From positions 2,418,001-2,482,000 of the forward strand of contig JAGPXD010000006.1 in the NCBI GenBank assembly GCA_020746995.1: a DNA stretch of 64,000 bases. Direction: 5' to 3'. The DNA is from Plectosphaerella cucumerina. Taxonomy: Eukaryota; Ascomycota; Sordariomycetes; Glomerellales; Plectosphaerellaceae. A model generated the notes under the pieces. The model saw only the letters and a list, made by a program, of their open reading frames with translations, had not been told where the DNA came from and ran no database searches. The first letter of the stretch is position 1. Each line of letters opens with the position of its first letter. Positions 22,672 through 33,484 of this stretch are shown one piece after another. A program made the position numbers and the translations under genes.

Positions 22672-25053
22672 ATGCGCTTTTCCCTCCCAACGGTGGCGGC
22701 CCTCGGCCTCGCCAGCATCAACCCGGTATACGGCCAGGCCTCCCAGAGGACTACGGCCTACACCGACCCCCAGACCGGCATCTCCTTCCAGCGCTTCGCC
22801 TCAGCCGACGTCTTCAGCTTCGGCATCGCCCTTCCCGAGACCGCCGGAACCGACTTCATCGGCCAGCTCGTTGGCCAAGTCAACGATGCCGGAGAATGGG
22901 CCTCTGTTTCCCTCAGGGGCCCGATGCTCAACAGTCTCCTCTTCGTTGCCTGGGCTGATGGGGAGGAGATCAGGACCTCGTTCCGTACCGTCGGGTCCTA
23001 CTCCAACCCCGGGCCCTACACGGCCACGGAGGTCAGGGCCCTGCCAATCGCCGCTGGCACCTTCGTCAACGCCACTCACTTCAGCTACACTTTCCTCTGC
23101 CAGGGGTGCGTCCTTGACAGCGTCACCTCGCTCACCTCTACGGCTCCCACTCTGGGCTGGGCCGTTTCGGCCACGGAGGTCAACACCCCTTCGGACCCCA
23201 ACAGTGCCCTGTCCTTCCACGGTGCGGGCCACGGCCAGTTCGGCCTCGACATTGCCGGCGCAAGGTCTGCGAGCTTCGCTGAGTGGGCGGCACTGGCCTC
23301 CGAGACCGCCCCGGTCCCGGAACCTCCTGTGACTGCCCCGGGGACGAACACCACCCTGCCCGGCAACGGCACTCTGACGGAGCCCACCGTGTACAACACG
23401 ACCTACGATATCATCGTCGTCGGAGGCGGACCAGCTGGCATCATCACGGCCGAGCGTCTTGCGGAGGCAGGTCTTGAGGTCCTCCTCATCGAGCGCGGCG
23501 GCCCCAACATCATCCCCCTCGGTTCCACCCGTCCCCTGCCCTGGAACGACTCCCTCACTACCTACGACATTCCCGCCCTGGGCAGCGCCATTTCGGGCCT
23601 CCCAGGCACCACCATGTGCAGCGACACAGCGTCGACGGCCGGCTGCGTCTTCGGCGGCGGAAGCTCCATCAACGCCCTCAACTTCATCCACCCTCCTGAT
23701 CGGGACTTTGACACATGGCCCGCTGGCTGGCAGTCAGCCGATGTCGCGGCGGCCACAGCCCGTCTGTACGAGCGCAACTCGGGCACCACGCAGCCATCGA
23801 GGGACGGCATCTACTACGACGACCGCGCCTTCCAGATCCTCTCGGGCATGGTCAAGACCAGAGGCTTCTCCGAGGTTGATTCGATCCAGAGCCCCAACGA
23901 GAAACACGCCGTCTTCTCCCGCCCGTCGTGGTCTATCAAGGATAACCTCCGCGCGGGACCTGCTCGAACTTACATGCCTTTCGTCGCTGACTTGCCCAAC
24001 TTCACGCTGAGGCTCAACACGAAGGTCGTCCAGGTCAACCGCAACAAGGGTGCCATTTCGGGAGTTCTCGTGGACCTCGAGGGCGGTGGCCGGCAGATCA
24101 TCAATGTCAAGCCCGGTGGCAAGGTCGTTCTCGCTGCCGGTGCGCTGTCGACGCCTCGTCTCCTCTGGAATTCGGGCATCGGTCGTGCTGACGCCATCGC
24201 CATCGTCCAGTCAGGCGCCGCTCAGACTGGTGTCACTCTCCCTGCTGAAGCCGACTGGATCGACCTCCCCGTTGGTCACCACCTCCAGGACCACGCTCAG
24301 GTGGTCCTGCAGTTCAACGACTCGTCCAACTTCCAGGCTTACCGGTTCAGCGCCGTGGCCACCTCACCCGTCCCGGCTGACCTGGAGCTTTACAGGCAGG
24401 GATCTGGTCCAATCACACAGTCGACGCAGCGGATGCACCTGTGGACTTCCGCCGAGGGCTCCGACGGCCGTGTGCGCTACCTCCAGGGCACCGCCGCGGC
24501 CACTGTCGACGGAGTCATCACTGTTCGCACGTTCCTGACGCATGGCACCACGACGGTGGGCGAGCTCGGCATCACTGCCGCGGGCAACACGGTCCTCAAC
24601 ACGCGCCCGTGGCTCATCGACCCGGTGGATCGCGCCGTTATGTCGGACTTTGTTCAATTCTGGCTCGACGTCACAGGCGGCGCCAACTCGACTCTAAGCT
24701 ATATCGTTCCCGGGTCGACACCCGCCGATATCATTGCGGCTCGTCTCGTCTCGGGTGATCATTGGATCGGCACGGCGAAGATGGGTGTCGATACGGCCTC
24801 TTCTGTTGTCGACCTCGACACGAAGGTCCATGGCACTGATAACCTGTTTGTTGTTGACGCTTCGATTCACCCGGATCTTGGCACGGGCAACACCCAGTCG
24901 ACTGTCATGATTGTCGCTGAGCACGCTGCGGTGAAGATTGCTGGGCTGACATCGGCGGAGGTGCCCGCGCCTGGTGCTGGCGGAGATGGGTGTGGTGCGG
25001 CGCCGAAGCGTGCGCGTCGGGCGTCGATGAGTGACCGCAGGCGGGCGCAGTAA
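22672..25053 (+). CDS. Cellobiose-dehydrogenase-like flavocytochrome (AA8 + AA3), no CBM
   Basis: Intronless ORF of 793 residues. Signal peptide at 1-20 (MRFSLPTVAALGLASINPVYG). A CDH-type cytochrome domain spans ~25-205, with candidate haem ligands Met85 (RGPMLN) and a His in FHGAGHG (183 or 187). A Thr/Pro-rich linker lies at ~210-243. The GMC flavodehydrogenase starts at DIIVVGGGPAGIITAERL. Near its C-terminus are DHWIGTAKM (His697) and GTGNTQST (Asn740), the His/Asn pair of cellobiose dehydrogenases rather than the His/His of many GMC oxidases. No C-terminal cellulose-binding module is present. Known members oxidise cellobiose or cello-oligosaccharides extracellularly and pass electrons to lytic polysaccharide monooxygenases. 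Confidence 0.92.
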   Translation: MRFSLPTVAALGLASINPVYGQASQRTTAYTDPQTGISFQRFASADVFSFGIALPETAGTDFIGQLVGQVNDAGEWASVSLRGPMLNSLLFVAWADGEEIRTSFRTVGSYSNPGPYTATEVRALPIAAGTFVNATHFSYTFLCQGCVLDSVTSLTSTAPTLGWAVSATEVNTPSDPNSALSFHGAGHGQFGLDIAGARSASFAEWAALASETAPVPEPPVTAPGTNTTLPGNGTLTEPTVYNTTYDIIVVGGGPAGIITAERLAEAGLEVLLIERGGPNIIPLGSTRPLPWNDSLTTYDIPALGSAISGLPGTTMCSDTASTAGCVFGGGSSINALNFIHPPDRDFDTWPAGWQSADVAAATARLYERNSGTTQPSRDGIYYDDRAFQILSGMVKTRGFSEVDSIQSPNEKHAVFSRPSWSIKDNLRAGPARTYMPFVADLPNFTLRLNTKVVQVNRNKGAISGVLVDLEGGGRQIINVKPGGKVVLAAGALSTPRLLWNSGIGRADAIAIVQSGAAQTGVTLPAEADWIDLPVGHHLQDHAQVVLQFNDSSNFQAYRFSAVATSPVPADLELYRQGSGPITQSTQRMHLWTSAEGSDGRVRYLQGTAAATVDGVITVRTFLTHGTTTVGELGITAAGNTVLNTRPWLIDPVDRAVMSDFVQFWLDVTGGANSTLSYIVPGSTPADIIAARLVSGDHWIGTAKMGVDTASSVVDLDTKVHGTDNLFVVDASIHPDLGTGNTQSTVMIVAEHAAVKIAGLTSAEVPAPGAGGDGCGAAPKRARRASMSDRRRAQ

Positions 25054-25248
25054 GGGTGACTTGATCATCTTGATGTCTTGTACCTATTCAAACGATCTAT
25101 CTCTATGTTTATGCAGTTCGAGTCTGTTTTCCATCCCAGCTTATCCAGTGTCTCCAGAGGCAATCCTAGGTTGGATCTCCGACGGCTGTGATTCGCTTTT
25201 CGTTCCCAACTCTCCGGCGTGTTGAAGGACACCTTTTAATGCATGTCC

Positions 25249-26067
25249 TCAAAAGATCTTGACTGATTCCCCAGGCTTAAGCCAAATGACATTTTCATGA
25301 ACACCAGTCTCCTTGAAAGCCTTAGACAACTCCGCCTGATATTGGGTGAAGTGATCCCAGCCGTCATAGTGCATAGGAACGATCCAGTCGGCCTTGATAG
25401 CACGGAACAGCCTAGCCGCATCCTTGCCGCCCATGGTAATCTGGGTCATCGGCGCCGGCTCGGGTTCAAATTGGTAATGGGCATCGCCGATGTTCATAAT
25501 GGCGGCCGCAATGTGGAAATTTTCGGCCATCGGCGGCAGCTCGTCGGTGTAGACAGTGTCCCCGGTAAAGTAGATGGCGTTGGGCCTGCCGTCGGGGTGC
25601 CTACCAAAGGACTCGGTCGTGAGGATGAAACCGGTGCATTCGCCGCCAGGTGTGTGGACGGCGGGCGTTGCGGTGATGTGGAACGTCTTTCCACCAAGGA
25701 CGATGGTGTTTTCCTGCCAGGGACGCATACCGACTACGCCCGGGCGAGGGGCCAGCTGCTTGGCGCCGTCCATGGTGGTGAACACATGGCGCCCGTCAAG
25801 GAGGCGGCGGCCGAGGTCGTCGAGGTTGTCCCAGTGGTCTTCGTGGCTGAGGAGGATGGCGTCGATGGGAGGGAGTTCACTGAGCGTGAGGGCGGGGTCA
25901 TGGTGGTTGAAGAGGCGGTAGCCAGCAGTCTCATGGACGAAGTCTGTCTTTGCCGGAGAGAAGAAGGGATCTGTCAGAAACTTGACGCCGTCAATTTCGA
26001 GGATGGCGGTCGCCGTGCCGATGAAGGTCATGCTGACGCTGCTGTTGAATCCCGAGCAAGAAGGCAT
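25249..26067 (-). CDS. MBL-fold metal-dependent hydrolase (UlaG/UPF0173-like)
   Basis: The frame is open from 26340, but the ATG at 26067 (MPSCSGFNSSVSMTFIG) begins just before the first conserved strand and gives 272 residues, so it is preferred. Metal-site motifs are LLSHEDHWDNLD (His75, His78, Asp80, with Asn where classical members have a further His), TPAVHTPGGE, YFTGDTVY and VPMHYDGWDHF. This is the fold of L-ascorbate-6-phosphate lactonase-like and N-acyl-phosphatidylethanolamine-phospholipase-like proteins. The substrate is unknown. There is no signal peptide. It is convergent with the flavocytochrome gene (195 bp apart). Confidence 0.82.
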   Translation of the reverse strand: MPSCSGFNSSVSMTFIGTATAILEIDGVKFLTDPFFSPAKTDFVHETAGYRLFNHHDPALTLSELPPIDAILLSHEDHWDNLDDLGRRLLDGRHVFTTMDGAKQLAPRPGVVGMRPWQENTIVLGGKTFHITATPAVHTPGGECTGFILTTESFGRHPDGRPNAIYFTGDTVYTDELPPMAENFHIAAAIMNIGDAHYQFEPEPAPMTQITMGGKDAARLFRAIKADWIVPMHYDGWDHFTQYQAELSKAFKETGVHENVIWLKPGESVKIF

Positions 26068-26742
26068 GGTCGTGGAAGTGGGTGATTTGATGGTTGGGTA
26101 GATGACCTGTGCGATGGTTGCACAACTTGCATGTGATTTGAATTGACTTCTCACAGCCTTCCGGGAGAAAATCACTGTAAGGCTTTTATACATCGTGGGA
26201 CTGAAGTTCAAGAGCACAAGAAAAAGAGCCGGCCTCCGCGTCATGACCATTCGCCGTGAAGAGATTTTCTTTTCCGAACAGTCTTTCCATGCTTGATAAT
26301 CTTCAAGCTCCATCCTCTGCAGATTCTTATAAATCCTCAACTTCTAGAATTCTGGAAATAACGTAATTCTCCATCTTCCCCTGGATGTTTGGAACACAGA
26401 CCCGACGTCATGGTGGTTCGCGGGATAAGTTGCCCTTTTCAGCTTAGCCCAGTGTCCTTAACGCCGATCCAATATCAAGCCCACGTTTTCACAGCAACGA
26501 TCTAGACCTCGGAATTAATAAGACGATCATTCATATAAATGTTGGAAACATGTTCTCTTGTTGTTTGATTGCTTGCATCTCAATTCCACGACTGTTTGAC
26601 TGCCAACGTCATCTGCACTCTGTCGCCTTTTGCTTTACGATTCGATTGTTCGCCGTCGAGTCATTAGCCCGGTACTCACTCGCTCGACCTTGCTCGATTA
26701 GAGGAACATCAACAGATTCGGAGATCGAAATATCACCCGAAC
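26068..26742. promoter_or_regulatory. Divergent intergenic region
   Basis: About 675 bp between the MBL hydrolase and the MFS gene. It is A+T-richer than its surroundings and no discrete site is called. Confidence 0.35.
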
Positions 26743-28233
26743 ATGTCTCCAATGTCAGAAAAGCAGCCATACGAAAACGGCCCAAGCATACAGGGCCAAA
26801 GCGAGCCGTCAATCGACAGCGCGCCGTTGGCCCCTTCAACAAATGGCGACACTCATCCACCCGATGGTGGGATGTGGGCATGGTTGTCAGGTGTGTATCA
26901 TCGTGTCTAGAACTTCGCCGTGAAAAAATCTTCGTTGACACACCAAACAGTTGTATCGGGCTTCTTCGTCATTATGAACACTTGGTCTCTATCCATCCTT
27001 CTCTGGACAAAACACAAGCAGCAACTAATTCGAGCGCAGGGGGGTCTTCATCTCATTCGGCGTCTTCCAGACATACTACGTCACAGCTCTTGGACGAAGC
27101 TCTACCGAAATCTCCTGGATCGGGTCCTTCGAAGTCTTCCTCCTCTTCTTCGTGGGCAGCATTGCTGGGGCGTTGACAGACGCCGGTTACTTCCGAAGCA
27201 CCATGGCAGCCGGCAGTCTCCTCATTCTCATCGGAACATTCATGACATCAGTCTCCAAGACTTATTGGCAGGTTTTTCTCGCACAAGGCGTCTGCACCGG
27301 CCTTGGCAACGGCCTCATGTTCACACCTACCATGACGGTCATCACGACCTATTTTACAACCAAGAGAGCGGTAGCCTTGGCTATTGCAGCTTGCGGTAGC
27401 ACCGTTGGCGGCCTCGTGTTCCCGAGTATGGCCAGAACGCTGCTGCCGATGATTGGATTTGGCTGGACGATGCGAGCCATTGGATTGATTCAGCTAGTGA
27501 CGTTGATACTCGCTTTGGCTCTGGTCCGGCCTAGAGTCACACCGAAGATAAGGGGTCAATTCTTCGACTGGAGTGCCTTTTCTGTTCCCGAGTACGGCTT
27601 CTTTGCTTTTGGATCTTTCCTGGTACGTTCAGACCTGTGGCCACATGATTGGTTTGTATGAGATTGAAATTGACCAGTTGCCAGGTTTACATCGGGCTCT
27701 TCTTCCCCATCTTCTATCTGGCTTCATATGCTCGCAGCGGACTGGGGCTGGAGTACACTCAATCTCTGAACCTCATTCTGGTTCTGAACGGCGTTGGCAT
27801 CGTCGGCCGACTTGGTCCCAGCTTCCTCTCCCCCATTGTCGGCCCCCTCAACCTCTTCACCGCACATGTGGTGGCCACGGCTTTGATCGTCTACCTCTGG
27901 ACCCTGGTGAGCACGGTTAGAGGGTTATACGCATGGACTGTTTTCTTCAGTCTTGCCATGGGCGGGATTCAGTCCCTCGCACCCACCGCCCTGGCTGCTG
28001 TGAGATTCGACCCACAGAAGCAGGGCACCCTCCTCGGCATGGTTAACACCGTGTCTGGGTTTGGTGCCCTCATCGGACCAGCAGTTGCCGGGGCGCTGAT
28101 CAAGGGCGGAATCGAATACACCAACTCTCAAGTGTTTGCTGCAACTTGTATGATAGTTGGAGGAGCAGTCTTGTTCCTTGCACGGGAAATAAAGAGAAGG
28201 AAGGGGCTTCTAGATTTTGGATCGAGGGCTTGA
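26743..28233 (+). CDS. MFS monocarboxylate-transporter-like permease
   Basis: Four exons (26743-26890, 26951-26984, 27040-27622, 27685-28233) total 1314 nt, or 437 residues. The hydrophilic N-terminal tail ends in the family signature PPDGGMWAWLSVVSGF, the [D/E]G[G/S][W/Y]GW-type motif of fungal MCT-like permeases, which spans the first splice. NTWGVFISFGVFQTYYVT and ISWIGSFEVFLLFFVG follow. Twelve membrane segments are expected. Exon 2 is only 34 nt. The substrate could be a monocarboxylate, riboflavin or another small molecule, since members differ. Confidence 0.88.
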
Positions 28234-28738
28234 TTCGAAGATCTAAAAGTCAGTAAAAGGAGTGGTGTTTCTGCACACTAGCTGGTTACACTTTACCTGT
28301 TTTACTTGAGAAATATGTTGTCTTTCCTAAATGTACTCTGTCTACCTCCCATTTCTGCACCTATTTCAGCGTTGAATTGAGATGATTTCTATGATGTCTG
28401 TGCGTTTACACCTGACATTTGATATGTCCGTAGTGACTAACTTTTCCCCCTGAGGAAAATGTACCCTGTCAGGTAGTATGTTCAAGTGCAACCAATGCTA
28501 AGTACCTGGTTAGGTGAGAGATCCGCTGGATACGTCTCAGGTTCCCCCCTGACCCCGCCTCTCCCCCCTGCTTCCCCAAGCCAGTACAATAAAACTTGTC
28601 ACCAACTCTCCATGTGTGCTTCTGTGAAACTTCACTCACAACAGCCTCTCAATACCTTACACTACCAGGCCCCTTCTTCCCCTGTATCTTCCTCCAGTCC
28701 TGACCACCCTCGGTTCCATCAGCCTTTCTGCAGCCACA
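28234..28738. other. Intergenic region
   Basis: About 500 bp with a poly-pyrimidine-rich right half. No gene is supported. Confidence 0.35.
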
Positions 28739-30211
28739 ATGTCTCAAGCAATTGTATTTACCTCCATTCTCTCGGGCAGCGTGGCCGCTTGCCCCAGCGG
28801 AGTTGTCTCCCAGCTCATCCGAGGAAAGCCAGAGGATGCAGGCCTTCTCGCTCAGCCGCTCCTCGACATGGTCGAGAGTACCACGGCAAACAGACGCCCT
28901 GACAAATACGGCACGGCGTTCCGAGGGGCTATTCGCCCACTGGAACCCGGTTCGAGCAACGTGACATTGTCGGCCGCCACGGCATTACCGTCAGCTAGTT
29001 CGCCACGGCCTGGAGGAACCTGTACGCTGACACCAACGGCACATTCCTCCCCAACGACCAGCAGGAGGACGCCACCCTCAACACCGTCTACGACATGGCC
29101 AGGGTGTTGAAGCTGTTTGCGTCCGTGACGCTGCCGCGTGAGGTTGAGGCCAATGTCAGGGCTCCTGACAAAGACTCCCTATATAAGGCACGCCGCACTG
29201 TAGTAGGCGATCCCGCGGTCGCGCGGGTATTGACTGATCTTTTGGCTCACCGGCTACGCCGTCGAAATCTAGGATCTGTAAGGGTCAGGTCACCTACTGT
29301 CTGTCTCTGACAGCCAGCCATGGCAACCTCGACGCACCGGTTGCCAACTACATCCCCGAATTCGGCGCCAAAGGCAAGGAGAACGTGACCATCACGCATC
29401 TCCTGACGCACACGAGCGGACTTCTGCCGCTGCCGGAGCCGCAGCTCTGGTTCCCCAAGTAAGAGGACTCGCTCGGCGCCATGTACGAATACATCGTCAA
29501 CAGCAAGCTCGTCACGCCGCCGGGCACAAAGAATGTCTACTCGGACATTGGCCTCATGACTCTGCGCTTCCTGCTTGAGTGCGTTCGCAGCGTCAACTGC
29601 AGTGACTCGCATACAGCTGGACAACCGTCATCGGCCTCAACTCGACGCACTTCAACCGCGATAACATACAGTATCATTTCAACCCCTTTCACGAGCTTGC
29701 CGCGTGGACCGAGTTCCAGTCCGAAGCCCAGGGCTCCATTGAGTCTGACCGCCCATAGCCTGACCGCCTACAGCCTGCCCGTGGCACCGTTCACGACAAA
29801 AGAATATGGGCACTCGGCGGCGTCTCGGGCCACGCCCGCGTCTTCTCGACCGTCGGCGACATGGCCGCCTTTTGCCAGATGATTCTCAACAACAGCACGC
29901 GACGAGCTCCGACAAGCTCTTCGTCAAACCTCAATGGCGAGGTGGCGCCCGACGATGATAGCTACAGCCTGGACTTCGCCATGAATGCAACGTCCTTCAT
30001 GGGCCTCATGGCTAGCGGCCAGACCATCGGCCATAGGGGCTTCACCGGCACATCCATTAACATCGGCCGCGCGACAAACACCGCCTTCATTCACCTCGCC
30101 AATCGTGGTCATCCTAGCAGTCACTGGTCCACCAACAACCCCGACAGCAGAGCCCCGGGCTACTGGTCTACGCAGAGTCTCGGCCGTACCGTGACGTTCC
30201 CTGCTCTTTAA
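28739..30211 (+). pseudogene. Decayed serine hydrolase of the beta-lactamase class C family (PF00144)
   Basis: Family features are recognisable but spread over several frames. An N-terminal stretch is VVSQLIRGKPEDAGLL; then, in another frame, FATAWRNLYADTNGTFLP and MARVLKLFASVT (the usual S-x-x-K site, here without the Lys). Further on are ANYIPEFGAKGKENVTIT and HLLTHTSGLLPLPEP, then PGTKNVYSDIGLM (the Y-x-N-like site). Near the C-terminus lie GGVSGHARVFSTVGDMAAF and GHRGFTGTSI (the H/K-T-G-like site). Nonsense codons include TAG at 28996-28998 and TAA at 29460-29462, and at least two frame changes are needed. The family hydrolyses beta-lactams, esters or peptides; this copy should be non-functional. 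Confidence 0.75.
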
Positions 30212-30638
30212 GGTGGATGCAAGCGTGGGATGATGTGGCCTTCATCGGCTTGCATAGGTTGGCTTCGTGGTGCGCATCACATAGATTGGTATCCTCGAGA
30301 GCACATATCCATCATTCTCAAGTTGTCCGTCCTTTAATTTCTCAAGTGCAAGCCTCGGGTACCTCAATGATCAATCTTGGGGGTGGCCCGAAGCAAAGGC
30401 AAGTAACGCTACGAACGACAAGACTTCGATAGCATGGTTGCTGCAAGATGACTCTAAGCTGTTGTGTAGAGAGTCTCTGTCGATAAATGTGTCTGTAAAG
30501 ACAAGAGGACAGCGTTCTTGTGTTGCTACGCTACCATTGATCTTTTCTGACATCTTCCTAGCTCGAACTCGTCTTCTGTTCCAGCTCAACGGTCGCCACA
30601 GCATTCGTACTAGGTGATGCAATTAGCTGATGTGGCTC
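30212..30638. other. Intergenic region
   Basis: About 430 bp with nothing recognised. Confidence 0.35.
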
Positions 30639-30935
30639 TCATCGAGGGTATCTGGGGACACGAACTCGCATCGTCCCAGAGCAAAGGCTCCTGCTTCCGC
30701 GGGGTACTGGAGGATTGGCTACCCAGCTGAGCAGACGCCCAGCCCGTCCATTCTGGCATGTCGGTACAGGCGGCGTGTCTGTAGGGCATGACGGAAATTC
30801 GTTCTCAAATCTCTGGGTCCTGACAAGGCACCCAGGCGTCTGGCGCTGTTCAAGGTCTGCGGCAGGCAGACCATGTGCAGATTGGAACATAAGCACTGCC
30901 GCAGTGACGAGGGGGAAGAGGGAGTTAAGCAACAT
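30639..30935 (-). CDS. Small secreted cysteine-containing protein (hypothetical)
   Basis: 98-residue ORF from an ATG. The first ~22 residues (MLLNSLFPLVTAAVLMFQSA) form a signal peptide, followed by LPAADLEQRQTPGC, which could be a short propeptide. The mature part is short, with four cysteines (GCLV, SCPT, TCQN, LCSG) and many Pro. Such proteins are common candidate effectors in plant-associated fungi. The C-terminal third is Arg-rich and less convincing, so the true 3' end could differ through an unseen intron. It lies within a gene-decay region and is therefore only moderately trusted. Confidence 0.45.
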   Translation of the reverse strand: MLLNSLFPLVTAAVLMFQSAHGLPAADLEQRQTPGCLVRTQRFENEFPSCPTDTPPVPTCQNGRAGRLLSWVANPPVPRGSRSLCSGTMRVRVPRYPR

Positions 30936-32598
30936 GTCTGATGCTGTTCGAAGTGAAGATTGGATACGTTGGTAGAAGTTTATGGAGAACTCAGTATGAA
31001 CTTGTTCCTTAAATTCTCCATCAGGAGCTGTCAGTCTTCGACGTCTTATAGTTCTCGACGCTGGTCTGTCTATTTCATTCCTGACCTAGAACGCGGTGAA
31101 TGCCGTGGACGGAGCTATCCGCTTCTGCCGGGGTATAATGCGGATTGCGCGCGTCGGGGCTTCGCCACTCTTGCAAATGAGTAGCTTTCGAAACGGTGAT
31201 AGCCGTATATTAGAGGCCCCAAGGTAATGAATTCTAGCGTTATGATCTGTGCTTGCCGAGGAACGGGCGGCGTTACTTTATTTCCTAATGCCGACTAGGT
31301 AGATACTAAACATGAGGTGTTTGGTACATGCGCACGTGTATCTGGCAACCCGCTGTACCTATGTCGGCATAGACTCGGCAGTCGGTAAACGCTGGAAGCC
31401 GAATGCAACGACTGTGCCTTGTAACCCGTGTTCCACGTATAGCTCAGACTGTGCTAGTGAATACTTCTCTCACTACTCTTTCCACTTAAAATTAATAATC
31501 TCCAATTACCGCAGGGAAAATTATGTCACTTTCTCCGGCCAACGCTTTCCAGTCACATGGCTTGATACCAACATCCAGAACCCTAGGAGCGTCGCATATC
31601 GATGCAGATTTCTGCCGCCCTCGCATGGTTCAAATGCGATCGGGCTCTTCGTCTACCAAATCAAGACCACCAGGATCATTACACACCGACAACTATACTC
31701 TTTTTCGTGTTCTTGACTCTAGTGTCGGCGAGTGGACTGGCCTGTTATCGCCCTGCGATGAAGCCTAGACAGCCGGAACTATTATCGTTCCAAGCAGCAC
31801 ATCACTATCCATAGCAGCACGCTTGTAGAGCCGGTATAATGCGAAATACTCTTTTTCATAGATTCGACTGACGATGGTGATGCACCTTCGATGTTTTACA
31901 TGTCACACGCTATACAAGCAAACCTATCCACCTCCCACTGGATCACGGACGGGCCAAGGTGGGAGAAGAGTAGATGGGACAGGAACCTGAATAATAGTCT
32001 TCGGGATCATCAGGACCTCCCTGGCGTCTGGTTCAATATGACTGCAATGTACAACTCTTTCTGGAGAAATACACACCCAAGTCCTCTCCCCCTGTACATT
32101 ACACGTGGAACATGCCAGGTGCGTACCTCCAGCAGGGTGCAGGAGTCTTCTCTTAATGTAACGTCAGATGTAGGGGGGGTTCCATGCACAAGCTGATCTC
32201 TGGCCCTCTCAAGCAGTTGCTGGTGGGTCAGGTGCTAGACACGGTCGACGCTTTAGATGGCTGAGCCGGCTGTCATTGCGAAGTGGACGCAGAAGTGAGC
32301 ATGAGCTGAAGCCGAGAATATTTGCGACTTGCTGACCTGGATCATCAGGACCGTGAAGAGCGGTTTCCGAGTTGCTGAGCTGACAGCTGGCCTCCCCTGG
32401 TGACCTTCTTTGAGGTTGGAACGCCAAGTTAAACCGTGTGAGCCCGAATATTGGCGGAATGGGTGAGCGCTAGAAGCCGGCTTGCGTCACTTACGAGTCA
32501 TGGAAGGTACTCAAAGCTACGGCTGACAGGTTCCAGGAGACACATCCGTTATCATGTCCTCCGACAGACTCTTGTAGGGCGCACAACAGACATATCTC
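30936..32598. other. Gene-free interval of ~1.7 kb
   Basis: No gene, repeat or RNA recognised. The right end abuts the AnmK remnant and may contain its unrecognisable 5' part. Confidence 0.35.
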
Positions 32599-33300
32599 GC
32601 ATTTGACACGGGCCCAGGAAATGGATTAATCGACGACGCCATCCTCATCATCTCAAACTGCAGCCATCGCTACGAGAAGAACGGAGAAGTCGGCGTACGC
32701 GGACAGACATAGATTAAAGATTGACTCCCAAGCTGTCGAGAATTACATTTCGTTGGAGCCGTGCTTCTTGGCCAAGTCCCCCAATAGCGAGCTGTTTTCA
32801 GACATGTGGCGAACCGCCTCGTCGATATTCTTTGCGTCAAAGGCAAGTCTGACGATGCCATCATCATTACTCTGGCCCACATCGCGGCTGATTTCATCGT
32901 GCGTGCGTTCTGGGACTTTGTCATCCCGAACCTTGGCGAGGGCGGCAACCTCGACGAGATCTACATATGCCGCGGCGGCGCTTTCAACCCCAATATTGTG
33001 AAGCACCTGCAGGCCCGCTTCCCCTTGTCCAAGGTCGTGAAACTTGACGAGGCGCCTGTCCAACTAGAGCCCAGCTTCAAGCAGGCGGTGCTCTGTGCAC
33101 TGCCGGGATACCTCTCCATATTTGGGAGGACGGTGCCGATTGCTGCGGATGCGGAAACGACAGATCCTGCAGTCATGGGTGTCATCACTCCGGGGGCAAA
33201 CTACCACGAGCTCATGAGCAAGGTTGTGCAGAGCCAGGTTTTTGGGAAATCGGGTGTTCTTGGACGCATCATCAGTGAAGGGTCCATGTCGCCAGCTAGA
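32599..33300 (+). pseudogene. Remnant of anhydro-N-acetylmuramic acid kinase (AnmK)
   Basis: The segment begins abruptly inside the protein with AFDTGPGNGLIDDAI, the AnmK sugar-kinase loop. It then has three in-frame stops (first TAG at 32710-32712, then TGA and TAG before ~32806). It continues in the same frame with IITLAHIAADFIV and NLDEIYICRGGAFNPNI (normally a GGGA phosphate-binding motif). It ends with KLDEAPVQLEPSFKQAVL, PIAADAETTDPAVMGVITPG and ANYHEL. The first half of the enzyme is missing. AnmK phosphorylates 1,6-anhydroMurNAc from bacterial cell wall in muropeptide recycling; ascomycetes carry homologues. This copy is 5'-truncated and nonsense-mutated. It is convergent with the DHA1 transporter remnant. 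Confidence 0.85.
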
Positions 33301-33484
33301 CAAGCGCTGTCTACAGCCCGCGGGAATGAACAGTGCCAGAGAGGCAGCGAGAACAGCCTATCGGCTCTGTATATGAATGGCTCTGAAGATAGTTTACGAC
33401 CAGTTAATTGGGCAGTTTCGTAGATAGCTCGCTATTTCAAGAACCTCGTGCTTTTTCGTCCCGAGCTACTTCGTCCCGGGCATA

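Noticed and set aside
26068..26340. N-terminal extension of the MBL hydrolase
   Set aside because: The extra ~91 residues have no similarity to the fold, and the ATG at 26067 sits just before the first conserved strand.
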